The notes under the pieces: generated by a model | Database searches by the model: none | What the model was told of the DNA's origin: nothing | What the model saw: the letters and a program-made list of their open reading frames with translations, nothing else | Source: JAPKYZ01 sp033763835 | GTDB taxonomy: Bacteria; Acidobacteriota; Terriglobia; Bryobacterales; Bryobacteraceae | Reading direction: 5' to 3' | Length of the DNA stretch: 64,000 nucleotides | Assembly (NCBI GenBank): GCA_033763835.1 | Contig: JANRJS010000039.1 | Coordinates: 1 to 64,000, forward strand | Translations under genes and position numbers: made by a program | In this document: positions 33,018 through 41,242 of the stretch, piece by piece | How positions within the stretch are numbered: position 1 is the stretch's first letter | Layout: each line of letters opens with the position of its first letter

Positions 33018-33386
33018 TTAGGACTTGAGCGGGATCAGTGCGCGAATGCGCGGGTCGCGCAAGTAGAGTCCGCCCCAGAGCATTACGCCAAACGCCAAGG
33101 GGCCGATAAAGGCGTCGCCGATCCGGACATGCGTGGCGATCGCCCCGCCAAGATAGCCGGTCAAAAGAATTGCGCCCAGTACGGAAGTTTTGGGGATGAA
33201 GTACAGAACCGTGCACAGCAGTTCGACGATGCCGATCGGAGTCGCGAGACCGATCGGCCATCCAAAGTTGGCGAAGCCTTGCTCGAAACCGGCGGGCTTT
33301 ACGAACTTCGCTCCGGCGCTGGCCAACAGCGCCGCGCCCGGCAACCCGGAAAGAATCCAACTGCCCCACTTCTGCATGGCCGTCAT
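33018..33386 (-). CDS. DoxX-family membrane protein
   Basis: A 122-aa DoxX-like membrane protein with four predicted helices. LLASAGAKFVKPAGFEQGFANFGWP and IGIVELLCTVLYFIPKTSVLGAILLTGYLGGA are typical. Members are linked to thiol/quinone redox homeostasis or transport, but the reaction is unresolved. ATG overlaps the TGA of the substrate-binding lipoprotein gene (ATGA). Its stop and that of SthA fall in one palindrome. Confidence 0.85.
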   Translation of the reverse strand: MTAMQKWGSWILSGLPGAALLASAGAKFVKPAGFEQGFANFGWPIGLATPIGIVELLCTVLYFIPKTSVLGAILLTGYLGGAIATHVRIGDAFIGPLAFGVMLWGGLYLRDPRIRALIPLKS

Positions 33387-34399
33387 TCCGCCTCCACGAA
33401 TTCGTTGGTGAACGTCGACTTCAAATCGATCGCCGCGTCCCGCACTTCCGGCACGGAGTAGCTTAACACTCGCTTCACCGCCTCCGCGCCCTCCATCGTG
33501 ATCGCGCCGCTCGGGTTGAAGATCGGCATCGAGGCAAGGAGCGCTTGCCGGTAGAGGAGCGGGTCGGAACCCTGATGCTCCGCGGGCATTCGGTTGGCGA
33601 TGTCGTCGGCGGTGTGGCCGATCATCCATGTCAATGTGCGCCGCATCGCGCGCGCCAGACGTTTCGCGGTGTCCGTGTTGGCGCGCAGCCAGTCGGTGGA
33701 GGCGTAGAGAACGCTGGCCGGATACTCCGCCGTGCCGAACGCGTCGCGAACGCCCTCGGGCGTGCGAGTGTCGGCCAAAATCAGGAGCTTGGGCCGGCGC
33801 GCCTGCAACTCGGCCAGCGCGGGATCGGTCATCACCGCGACATCCACTTGTCCGTTCTCGACCGCCGCCAGCGCCGCCGCCGCATGGCCGATTCCCGTAA
33901 CGCCGACCGTCTCTAGTGGCACGCTGCGCTTAGCCAGCAGGTAGTTCAGAAAGAAATGCGTGGACGAACCCGGAGCGGTGACCCCGGCACGGGTACCCGC
34001 CAGGTCGTCGATGCGCTCGATCTTCTTCGCGGCTTTGGGCGACACTACCAGCGAGAGGCCGGGAAAGCGCAGCATGTTCACAAACGCGGTGAGCTTGCGC
34101 GCTTCCGCGCCGGGCTTCGCCGCCATCTGGATGGTGTGATCGTAGAATCCGCTCACCACGTCGGCGGTGCCGCCGAGCAACGCCTGCAGCGCTTTCGACC
34201 CGCCGGGGAAATCCTGCAACGTGACGTTCAACCCCTCGTCTCGAAAGTGGCCGAGGCGCTCGGCGAGTGTCGTGGGCAGATAGACAATCTGGGCGGAGCC
34301 GCCAACGGCAATGCGGACGTTGACGCCGGGCGGCGCGGTTTGCCGGGCGCAAGCCCCAAGCGCCGAAGCGCCCGCAACCAGAAATCGCCTCCGGTCCAT
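33383..34399 (-). CDS. NMT1/SsuA-like substrate-binding lipoprotein
   Basis: A 338-aa periplasmic binding protein. The N-terminus MDRRRFLVAGASALGAC combines twin arginines with a lipobox (LGAC), so a lipid-anchored protein is likely. The body reads as an NMT1-type ligand binder: YLPTTLAERLGHFRDEGLNV, GGTADVVSGFYDHTIQ and VTAPGSSTHFFLNYLL. Such proteins serve SsuBC/TauBC-type ABC importers. The only such ATPase/permease pair here is 15 kb away, and they may work together. It is coupled to a DoxX gene. Confidence 0.85.
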   Translation of the reverse strand: MDRRRFLVAGASALGACARQTAPPGVNVRIAVGGSAQIVYLPTTLAERLGHFRDEGLNVTLQDFPGGSKALQALLGGTADVVSGFYDHTIQMAAKPGAEARKLTAFVNMLRFPGLSLVVSPKAAKKIERIDDLAGTRAGVTAPGSSTHFFLNYLLAKRSVPLETVGVTGIGHAAAALAAVENGQVDVAVMTDPALAELQARRPKLLILADTRTPEGVRDAFGTAEYPASVLYASTDWLRANTDTAKRLARAMRRTLTWMIGHTADDIANRMPAEHQGSDPLLYRQALLASMPIFNPSGAITMEGAEAVKRVLSYSVPEVRDAAIDLKSTFTNEFVEAE

Positions 34400-34412
34400 C
34401 GCCCAAATTTTA

Positions 34413-35585
34413 CTAGCTCTTCTCGCGGCGATAGGGCGAAGAAAGATAGCGGCGCGACTCCTTGGCAAGATCGGAATCGGGCGCGAGCGTTTGCACCTGG
34501 CGGTAGGCGACGAGCGCGTTGGGCCGCTGGTTTTTCAGGTCGTAGGTTTGACCCAGGCGCAACCAGGCCATCGTGCCCGTGTGCAAGTCGAGCGATGGGG
34601 CCTGCGCGGCCTTGGAAAGCTGATCGATAGCGCGGTCGAGGTCGTTGTACCAGAACAGAATGTTGCCCCGGATGTAAGCCACTTTGCCGGCGGACAGCGA
34701 GCCGTAGCCGGTGACGCCCGACTTTCGCAACTCCTCGACTTTATCGACGGCGGCGAGCGCCTTCTCTTTATCGCCCAGATCGGCCCACATTTGGGCGGTT
34801 TCGAGCCGGAACAGATAGTTGCGCGGGAAGCGCCGGGTCAGGTCTTCAAGAAGCGGAATCGCCTCGCGGGGACGTTTCTCGCGGCGGTAGATTACGCCCA
34901 AGAGGACACGGGCGTCGACGCGATTCGCCTCGCCGAGCTGCGCGACCAACTGCAGCGCGCCGATGCCGCCGTCCTTGTCGCCCGAAAAGCCGGCCAGGAA
35001 GCCGAGCATTCGGACATAAGCGGGCAGGGAGCCGACCACGTAATCGTGAACCCCGGTTACCATCTTGGCGTCGATGAACGCCGGGTCGATTTCGAGAACC
35101 CGGTTCGCCAGTTTTCGCGACGACGTGAGATCGCGCAACGAATCGAAGTAGGCCTTACGGATCAGAAAATTCCAGTTCCCGCGAAGACCGTGGGCGACGC
35201 TTAGCGCGTAGGTGTTGCGCGCGTCCTTGGGATTCGCGTCGATAGCCGCCTGGGCGAGCGCCGCGCCGCGATCGATCAACTCGAAGAAGCGCTTTTCGAT
35301 GGCCGGCGCCACCCCCACTTTGTCGCGCTTCGTGAAGGCGTTGGCGCCGGTGACGAGTTCGCTTTCGAGCGCGCCCGCCTTGAACATTTCGCGGTAGAGC
35401 AGCGTTTGCGCCAAGTGGTTGTAGCGCTCGGCCTCGTTGGGTTTCTCGCGCAATTCGCGTTCGAACTCGGCGATGGCTTGCTCGTATTCCAAGTTGTAGA
35501 AGTGATCGAAACCTTTCGAAAGGTTCTGCGCCGAAATCGTCCGGATGGAAGCGGCGGCGGCGAGAAAAACGACTGCGAGCTTCAT
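34413..35585 (-). CDS. Secreted TPR-repeat protein
   Basis: A 390-aa protein with signal peptide (MKLAVVFLAAAASIRTISAQ). TPR-like helix pairs include DHFYNLEYEQAIAEFERELREKP near the start and LRLGQTYDLKNQRPNALVAYRQ at the end. A central portion (GVHDYVVGSLPAYVRMLGFLAG) deviates from TPR and may be hydrophobic packing. Start codon overlaps the stop of the aminotransferase gene by 4 bases. Function unknown. Confidence 0.8.
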   Translation of the reverse strand: MKLAVVFLAAAASIRTISAQNLSKGFDHFYNLEYEQAIAEFERELREKPNEAERYNHLAQTLLYREMFKAGALESELVTGANAFTKRDKVGVAPAIEKRFFELIDRGAALAQAAIDANPKDARNTYALSVAHGLRGNWNFLIRKAYFDSLRDLTSSRKLANRVLEIDPAFIDAKMVTGVHDYVVGSLPAYVRMLGFLAGFSGDKDGGIGALQLVAQLGEANRVDARVLLGVIYRREKRPREAIPLLEDLTRRFPRNYLFRLETAQMWADLGDKEKALAAVDKVEELRKSGVTGYGSLSAGKVAYIRGNILFWYNDLDRAIDQLSKAAQAPSLDLHTGTMAWLRLGQTYDLKNQRPNALVAYRQVQTLAPDSDLAKESRRYLSSPYRREKS

Positions 35586-36739
35586 GCCAAGAACCTCCGC
35601 ATGCGGTCCACCGCTTCGTTAAGCAATTCCAGCGAGGCGGCATAGCTGAACCGAAGGTAGCCTTCTCCATACGCTCCGAACGACGTGCCGGAGAGGCAAG
35701 CCACGCCCGCTTCGTTGAGCAGGCGATCGGCGAGTTCGCGCGACGAATAGCCCGTGCCGGTAATGTTCGGGAACGCGTAAAACGCGCCCTCGGGCGTAGG
35801 ACAGCGAAACCCGGGCAGCGTATTGAGCGCGGCCACGAACGTATCGCGGCGGCGGCGAAACTCGGCGACCATGGCCAGCGGTTCGTCTTGGGGGCCTGTC
35901 AGCGCCGCCAGCCCCGCCCGTTGCGTGAAACTGGCGGTGCAGGAATTCGAATTCACCATTAGGCGGTCCATCGCCGCGATGACCGGTTGTGGAGCGACCG
36001 CGTAGCCCAAACGCCAACCGGTCATCGCGTAGATCTTCGAGAAGCCGTCGAGTATGACCGTGCGGTCCAGCATGCCGTCGAGCGAGGCGATCGACACCGG
36101 CGGCGCGCCGTAGTACATGCGCGAGTAAATTTCATCCGAAAGCACTAGCGTGTTTCGCCCTCGTAGGAGCGAGGCGATCTCGCGCAGATCGCTTTCGGGT
36201 ATCACGCCGCCCGTCGGGTTTTGCGGCGAGTTCAAAATCACGAGTTTCGTGCGGTTTGTCAGCTTCGCGCGAAACACGTCGAGATCGAAAGAAAACTGCC
36301 GGTCTTCGACGAGCGGAATCGGGACGGGCACGCCCTCGGCGAACTTGATCATCGATTCGTAGATCGGAAAGCCGGGGTTGGGATAAATCACTTCGTCGCC
36401 CGGATCGACCAGAGCGAGGATCGCGTAGAACATCACGGGCTTGCCGCCGGGCACGACGCAAACGTTCGCGGCGTCCACATCGATATTGCGGGTCTCACGC
36501 ATGTGGTTGGCGATCGCGGCGCGCAACTCGGGATCGCCGGGCGTTGGGCCATAACGTGTATAACCCTCGTCGAGCGCCCGCTGTCCGGCCTCGACGATAT
36601 GCCGCGGCGTCCGAAAGTCGGGCTGGCCGATCTCAAGATGGACGACACTTTTGCCGTGCGCTTCGAGAGCTCTCGCCTTGACGAGTACTTCGAAGGCGGT
36701 TTCGCTGTCGAGGCGGGCGATGCGTTCGGCCAGTTTCAT
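35582..36739 (-). CDS. Class I/II aminotransferase, aspartate-type
   Basis: A 385-aa PLP aminotransferase of the AspC/YugH type. The PLP lysine is in DGFSKIYAMTGWRLGY. ILNSPQNPTGGVIPE, DEIYSRMYYG and the C-terminal Arg in YLRFSYAAS are family motifs. It could make aspartate/glutamate or act on aromatic and branched oxo-acids. An ATG two codons after an alternative TTG is preferred. A small gap separates it from the OB-fold gene on the same strand. Confidence 0.9.
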   Translation of the reverse strand: MKLAERIARLDSETAFEVLVKARALEAHGKSVVHLEIGQPDFRTPRHIVEAGQRALDEGYTRYGPTPGDPELRAAIANHMRETRNIDVDAANVCVVPGGKPVMFYAILALVDPGDEVIYPNPGFPIYESMIKFAEGVPVPIPLVEDRQFSFDLDVFRAKLTNRTKLVILNSPQNPTGGVIPESDLREIASLLRGRNTLVLSDEIYSRMYYGAPPVSIASLDGMLDRTVILDGFSKIYAMTGWRLGYAVAPQPVIAAMDRLMVNSNSCTASFTQRAGLAALTGPQDEPLAMVAEFRRRRDTFVAALNTLPGFRCPTPEGAFYAFPNITGTGYSSRELADRLLNEAGVACLSGTSFGAYGEGYLRFSYAASLELLNEAVDRMRRFLA

Positions 36740-36781
36740 AGGCAAAGGCGATTCTTGCAGGACGCTTCGTGCAAAGCGGCC

Positions 36782-36964
36782 TTAAGCGAAACGATAGTAA
36801 GGAACTCCGTTCCTTTCTTCGATGAATTCGACACGCTGTCCGATTCGGGCCAGCGGACCTTCGAGCCGCACGGTGGCGCGCCCGCCGTTATCGAGATCGA
36901 CGATGGCGACTTGGTAAGGCTCGGCGGCGGCGACGACCGTGGAAGTGTAGACGACTCCCGTCAA
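36782..36964 (-). CDS. DUF35-like OB-fold protein, thiolase partner
   Basis: A 60-aa protein that reads as just the OB-fold half of the DUF35 family: GVVYTSTVVAAAEPYQVAIVDL, then GRATVRLEGPLARIGQRVEF. DUF35 proteins usually add a rubredoxin-like zinc ribbon at the front and form complexes with SCP2-type thiolases or HMG-CoA synthase. Here the zinc ribbon is absent. The ATG overlaps the thiolase stop by 4 bases, as expected for a partner subunit. Confidence 0.75.
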   Translation of the reverse strand: MTGVVYTSTVVAAAEPYQVAIVDLDNGGRATVRLEGPLARIGQRVEFIEERNGVPYYRFA

Positions 36965-38088
36965 TGAACCCGCTCCAAGATCGTCACGACGCTGGTCGCT
37001 CCGCTACCGCCTAAATTCTGTGCGAGCCCCAGTGGGGCGTTGCGCGACTCGAGAAAATGTTTGAGCGCTACAATCTGCGCCACTCCGGTTGCGCCCACGG
37101 GATGGCCCTTCGATTTCAAGCCGCCGCTTAGGTTCACCGGACGCTCGCCGTTGGCGCACGTCGCGCCGGAGATGGCATACGGTCCGCCTTGGCCGCGCTC
37201 GCAGAAGCCGAGGTCCTCCATGGCGACGATCTCGGCGATGGTGAAGCAATCGTGCAGTTCGGCGATCAAGATATCGCGGGCGGAAACTCCGGCCATCGAG
37301 TATGCCTTCGCCGCCGCGAGTCGATTCGCCCGAAACGTCGTGATGTCCGCTTTGTCTTGCAAGGCCACGTGATCGGAAGCTTGAGCGATGCCGCGCACCC
37401 GCACCGCGCCGGGATTCGAGGTAATTACCACCGCCGCCGCGCCGTCCGAGACGAGCGAGCAATCGTAGACGGTCAGCGGGTCAGCCACCGGCTTACCCGC
37501 GAGCGCCTGTTCGATCGTGATTGCCTTCTTCATATGCGCTTTCGGGTTCTTCGTTCCGTTGGCGTGATTCTTAACGGCCACCGCCGCCATCTGCTCGCGA
37601 GTGGTGCCGAACTGGTGCATATGCCGGCGCGCGATCATCGCGAAAACCGCCGGGAAAGTCACGCCCGCCGCGCCTTCGGTTTGCGCGTCGCCCGCCGCGG
37701 CCAGAATTTCGGCGACCACCGGAGTGGTCTGCGTCGTCATCACTTCCACGCCCGCGACCACCACAGTTTGATAGACGCCCGCCGCAACGGCTTGTACCGC
37801 GTGAAAAAACGCCGACCCGCTCGACGCGCAAGCGGCTTCGAAACGCGTGGCGGGGATTCCGGCGAATCCAGCGGCGGCGGCGATGTACGGGGCCAAGTGG
37901 TTTTGGCCGACGAAGGAGGGTCCGGCGAAATTTCCTAAGTAGAAGGCTTCCACTTCCCCCGGTTCCACCTTCGCATCGGCCAAGGCGCCGTGGATCGCTT
38001 CCACCGTCAATCCGCGTATCCCTTTGTCCGCAAAGGTTCCAAACGCCGTCTGGTACGCGCCCGTCACGCTTACCGGTTTCATCGCCAT
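36961..38088 (-). CDS. SCP2-type thiolase / acetyl-CoA acetyltransferase
   Basis: A 375-aa thiolase-superfamily protein. The acyl-enzyme Cys87 lies in RFEAACASSGSAF, the catalytic His in ELHDCFTIAE and the second His in GGLKSKGHPVGATG. The usual C-terminal Cys-x-Gly is replaced by NLGGSGA, as in SCP2-type enzymes and archaeal acetoacetyl-CoA thiolases. It is coupled to a DUF35-like OB-fold protein, a typical partner arrangement. The substrate is not visible. Starts at residue 1 or 3 are both possible. Confidence 0.88.
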   Translation of the reverse strand: MAMKPVSVTGAYQTAFGTFADKGIRGLTVEAIHGALADAKVEPGEVEAFYLGNFAGPSFVGQNHLAPYIAAAAGFAGIPATRFEAACASSGSAFFHAVQAVAAGVYQTVVVAGVEVMTTQTTPVVAEILAAAGDAQTEGAAGVTFPAVFAMIARRHMHQFGTTREQMAAVAVKNHANGTKNPKAHMKKAITIEQALAGKPVADPLTVYDCSLVSDGAAAVVITSNPGAVRVRGIAQASDHVALQDKADITTFRANRLAAAKAYSMAGVSARDILIAELHDCFTIAEIVAMEDLGFCERGQGGPYAISGATCANGERPVNLSGGLKSKGHPVGATGVAQIVALKHFLESRNAPLGLAQNLGGSGATSVVTILERVH

Positions 38089-38138
38089 CTTCAGGATAAC
38101 CTTGCACGCTTCGACGGGCCGCAGCGTCTGAGGTTACA

Positions 38139-38702
38139 GTGAAGCTAGTGGCGAACGCCGATTCGGCTCCGGTGCTGACGATCGACGAGATCCGGCTGCG
38201 GGAACAACAGGACCGGTTCGTCCAAGAAAACCTTCGCCGTATTTTTCTGTTGATTTACCGGCTGGTGGGCAGCGTGCCCGACGCGCAGGATCTGACGCAG
38301 GAAACCTTCATCAAGGCGCTGCAACGGAAAAATCAGCTGAAGGAGCTTGAAAAATCGGCCCACTGGCTGAGCCGGATCGCCACCAACACCGCCATCGATT
38401 TTCTTCGCCGCCACGGGCGGGCCGCGATGTCGCCGATCGACGACGTGGCGGAGCCGATCGTCGACGAAGGCTACGTGAGCGCCGAAGAGCGTGTGTTGCG
38501 CGCGGAGAAGAAGACGTTTCTGGACCGCGGGCTCGCGACGCTGACCGAACGCGAGCGCATGGCTCTGCTGCTGCGCGACGTCGAGGATTTGCCCGCCGAA
38601 GAAGTGGCGGCGAGGCTGAATTGTTCGAAAGCCACGGTGCGCTCGCACATCGCCAACGCGCGTACCAAATTTCGCCGCTTCCTGGAGCGGCATCAATCAT
38701 GA
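38139..38702 (+). CDS. ECF-type RNA polymerase sigma factor
   Basis: A 187-aa sigma factor of the extracytoplasmic-function group. Region 2 spans about residues 25-95 (LLIYRLVGSVPDAQDLTQETFIKAL; WLSRIATNTAIDFLRR), and region 4 about 130-182 (LTERERMALLLRDVEDLPAEEVAARLNCSKATVRSHIANA). GTG is the start, with GAGG before it. It overlaps a ZAS-type anti-sigma gene by 4 bases, so activity is presumably released by a signal on that partner. Target promoters are unknown. It runs divergently from the thiolase. Confidence 0.93.
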   Translation: MKLVANADSAPVLTIDEIRLREQQDRFVQENLRRIFLLIYRLVGSVPDAQDLTQETFIKALQRKNQLKELEKSAHWLSRIATNTAIDFLRRHGRAAMSPIDDVAEPIVDEGYVSAEERVLRAEKKTFLDRGLATLTERERMALLLRDVEDLPAEEVAARLNCSKATVRSHIANARTKFRRFLERHQS

Positions 38703-39253
38703 AACACCTGGACGAAAGGCAAATGGCGTCGCTGGCGGGCGGAGAAGCCGGCTGGCTTTCCCGGTGGCACGCTTCCCGTTGCGCCGAGTGCGCGGCGGGT
38801 GTCGCCAAGTTTCGAGCCGTCCGCGAGGTGACGAAAAGCTTGGGTAGCGAACTGCCCGCCGGTCTCGACTGGGAATCGCTCTCGCGGGAAATGCGCGCCA
38901 ATATTCTGGTCGGTGTCGAAGCGGCGGGTTGTGTCGCGCCGCGCGTCGAAGACTCTCCGTCGATCGGCTGGCGTCCGGCAGTCGCCTTCGCCTCAGTCGT
39001 AGCGGTAGTTCTGACCGGCTGGTATCTGAGCGCGCCGAAACTGGTGGCTCCGCCGTTTGCCTCGGTGGCCGCGGCGGATGCCGTGGTCGAAGCGACGCCT
39101 GCGGGTCTTGAATGGAAGCGCGACGGACGCGGCTTCGCCATGCTCAACCCGCGCGCCAATCGCGTGAGCTACTCGGTGAGCGCGCAGGGCGCGGAGGCTC
39201 GCGCAGTGGATTACTCCGGCCAAATGACCATTACGCACGTGGTGCTCGATTGA
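38699..39253 (+). CDS. Membrane ZAS-type anti-sigma factor
   Basis: A 184-aa protein. The N-terminal domain has His24-x3-Cys28-x2-Cys31 (WHASRCAECA), the core of the zinc anti-sigma motif. One membrane helix follows at about 94-110 (AVAFASVVAVVLTGWYL), and a periplasmic tail ends VDYSGQMTITHVVLD. This is the usual build of a factor that holds an ECF sigma factor until a periplasmic signal arrives. The start overlaps the sigma stop (ATGA) and its stop overlaps the next gene (TTGA). Confidence 0.85.
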   Translation: MKHLDERQMASLAGGEAGWLSRWHASRCAECAAGVAKFRAVREVTKSLGSELPAGLDWESLSREMRANILVGVEAAGCVAPRVEDSPSIGWRPAVAFASVVAVVLTGWYLSAPKLVAPPFASVAAADAVVEATPAGLEWKRDGRGFAMLNPRANRVSYSVSAQGAEARAVDYSGQMTITHVVLD

Positions 39254-40287
39254 CGAAAGCGGCTCTCATTTTCGGAATGCTGGCCGTGGCGGCGAAGGCG
39301 GAGATTCGCGTCGATATGCCGCCCGACAGTCCGCTGTTCCTCGTCTCGATGGGCGCGGCGGGATCGCGTGTTTCGTCTTTGGGCGGGGCGCTGGTGGTGG
39401 ATGTGAAAGCGTCCGTCGATTTCCGGAATACGTCGAACTCCCGCGTTCGCGGCGTCACTCTGCTTGTGGCCGCCGACGAACTAACGGCGGGAGGCAAAGC
39501 CTCCGTTTCCGTGCCAAGCCTGAACGCCGCGCCGGGCGAAGTGTTTTCGATCCCGATCGATCTTCGATTGCTTCGGCCGCGCGCGGGCATGAACGTGCCT
39601 GTGCGGGTGACGCTCGACGGAGTCTTATTCGATACGCTCGCGTTTTACGGTCCGAACAAGCTGAATTCACGCCGCACGATGACGGCCTGGGAACTGGAAG
39701 CGCGGCGGGATCGGGCGTTATTCGCGCAGGCGTTGCGGGAGGGCCGTGAATCGCTGCGCCGGGAACTGGTAGCGAGTCTCGCCCGCCAGGAGGCGGAACC
39801 GCGAGGCGGAGTCCAGGTGATGCGCGGAAGGCCGCTGGTTTCTCCATCGGTGATGCAGATCGCGGCGTTGAACTCCGGCGGCGCGCCGGTAGAGATCTTA
39901 GGCGGCGAAGCGCAAACCTCGGGTAATGAAATCGGTTTGCCGCGAATCGAGTTGCGCAACCGTTCGGCGAAACCGGTGACGCATGTCGAGGTGCGGTGGA
40001 TCATGCGCGACAAGTCGGGCCGCGAGCATGCCGGCGGCGCGCTCTCGTCGCCGGTAACGCTGGCGGCGGGCGCAAAGGCGACCGTCGAAGATCGCTCCAC
40101 GATGCGATTCGCGGACGAGGCGGCGGCGTTGACCGGATTCGTTTCGTCGGTCCAGTACGAAGGTGGAGCGATCTGGATTCCCGAACGCGCCGTCCGCTAC
40201 TGTTCGCCCGAAGAACAGCGCTTGACGGAAATGTACCGCCGTAGGGGAATCGATGCGGTAATCGCCGAATTGGACCGGTTGAAGTGA
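39250..40287 (+). CDS. Secreted protein in ECF operon, unknown
   Basis: A 345-aa protein with a TTG start that overlaps the anti-sigma stop. The signal peptide is LIFGMLAVAAKAE. The mature part is beta-sandwich-like: FRNTSNSRVRGVTLLVAADEL, NVPVRVTLDGVLFDTLAFYG, and later ELRNRSAKPVTHVEVRWIMRD, which resembles tandem FixG/CARDB-like modules. No catalytic motif. Its place directly behind the sigma/anti-sigma pair suggests it senses or acts on the envelope stress the sigma answers. Confidence 0.7.
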   Translation: MTKAALIFGMLAVAAKAEIRVDMPPDSPLFLVSMGAAGSRVSSLGGALVVDVKASVDFRNTSNSRVRGVTLLVAADELTAGGKASVSVPSLNAAPGEVFSIPIDLRLLRPRAGMNVPVRVTLDGVLFDTLAFYGPNKLNSRRTMTAWELEARRDRALFAQALREGRESLRRELVASLARQEAEPRGGVQVMRGRPLVSPSVMQIAALNSGGAPVEILGGEAQTSGNEIGLPRIELRNRSAKPVTHVEVRWIMRDKSGREHAGGALSSPVTLAAGAKATVEDRSTMRFADEAAALTGFVSSVQYEGGAIWIPERAVRYCSPEEQRLTEMYRRRGIDAVIAELDRLK

Positions 40288-40508
40288 AGCGGGAGTTGGT
40301 GGGCCGGTCGCCCGACGACCTGACGATCGAAGAGCGTCACGCCTATGCGGGCCAATGGATCGCGCTGGAACTCTACACACCGCAGACGATCCCGTTGCGC
40401 ATAATCGAAGCGTCCGGAGACACTCCCGCCGACTGCGCGCAAGCTCTCACGGCGCGCGGGCTCGATCCGGTGAAGTTCGAGTTCGTGCCGGTTCGTCCCG
40501 CGTACTAG
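40284..40508 (+). CDS. Small conserved-looking protein, unknown
   Basis: A 74-aa soluble protein starting at a GTG that overlaps the previous stop (GTGA). Sequence features: ERHAYAGQWIALELY, RIIEASGDTPADCAQALTARGLDPVKFEF. It resembles short 'DUF' proteins that follow DNA such as antitoxin-like or receptor genes ('...G.waA...'), but I cannot assign one. Being the last of four overlapping genes makes it credible as a real gene. It is convergent with PrmA. Confidence 0.6.
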   Translation: MKRELVGRSPDDLTIEERHAYAGQWIALELYTPQTIPLRIIEASGDTPADCAQALTARGLDPVKFEFVPVRPAY

Positions 40509-41242
40509 CGGTACACGATCGCGAGCCAACGGTCGCGTTCCAAACGGCCGGTTTCGCCGAGCGTTAGCGCAGGTTCTTCGCCCAGCCTAAATCCGCTCCC
40601 AATCAACCGCCCGCCGGGACGCAGAATGCGCGGCCACTCGTCGCGCAGATTCTCCAGGACGGTCGAGTTGACGTTCGCCGCCACGACGTCGAAACCGGCG
40701 TTCCGCACGCTGCGCGCCGATCCGGCGAACATCGGTTCCCGGGTATGTTGAGCGGCGATAGAGGCGGAAGCGGCGTCGATGTCGCAACCCACAACTCGCG
40801 ACGCACCGAGAGCCCGCGTGGCCATCGACAGCAGCCCCGCGCCAACGCCAACATCGAGGAACGCGTCGCCCGGTTGCAGCGCAAGTTCTAACGCTTCCAA
40901 ACATAGTTGGGTTGTCGCGTGACTGCCTGTCCCCCAGGCCTGTCCGCGTTGGTAATTTAGACGAATGCGTCCGGCGGGAATGTCGCCCGCGTAGTCCGGT
41001 GGGACCAGCAGGAACCGTTCGCCAATCTCGACCGGCACCCAGGGCTCGTCCGACACCGCTTGCCAATCGATGGACTCGTCCACCGGTTCCGCGCCTTCAC
41101 GGGGACGGTCGAAATAGATCAGCAAACGCAAGCCGCCGGGACGGTCGATTTCCTCGACCGCGATCGCTCCTTGCGCGTACCATCGGGCCAACTCGATCTC
41201 CGAGTCGCGGACCGCGCAATCCACCGTGATGCGATACGTCAA
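40505..41242 (-). CDS. PrmA-like protein methyltransferase
   Basis: A 245-aa SAM-dependent methyltransferase similar to ribosomal protein L11 methyltransferase. AWGTGSHATTQLCLEAL, the SAM motif LDVGVGAGLLSMATRALG and AANVNSTVLENL (with the Asn of PrmA) are present. At 245 aa it is shorter than E. coli PrmA (293), mostly at the N-terminal substrate-binding part, so the substrate could be another protein. It overlaps the ligase gene by 4 bases. Confidence 0.82.
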   Translation of the reverse strand: MTYRITVDCAVRDSEIELARWYAQGAIAVEEIDRPGGLRLLIYFDRPREGAEPVDESIDWQAVSDEPWVPVEIGERFLLVPPDYAGDIPAGRIRLNYQRGQAWGTGSHATTQLCLEALELALQPGDAFLDVGVGAGLLSMATRALGASRVVGCDIDAASASIAAQHTREPMFAGSARSVRNAGFDVVAANVNSTVLENLRDEWPRILRPGGRLIGSGFRLGEEPALTLGETGRLERDRWLAIVYR

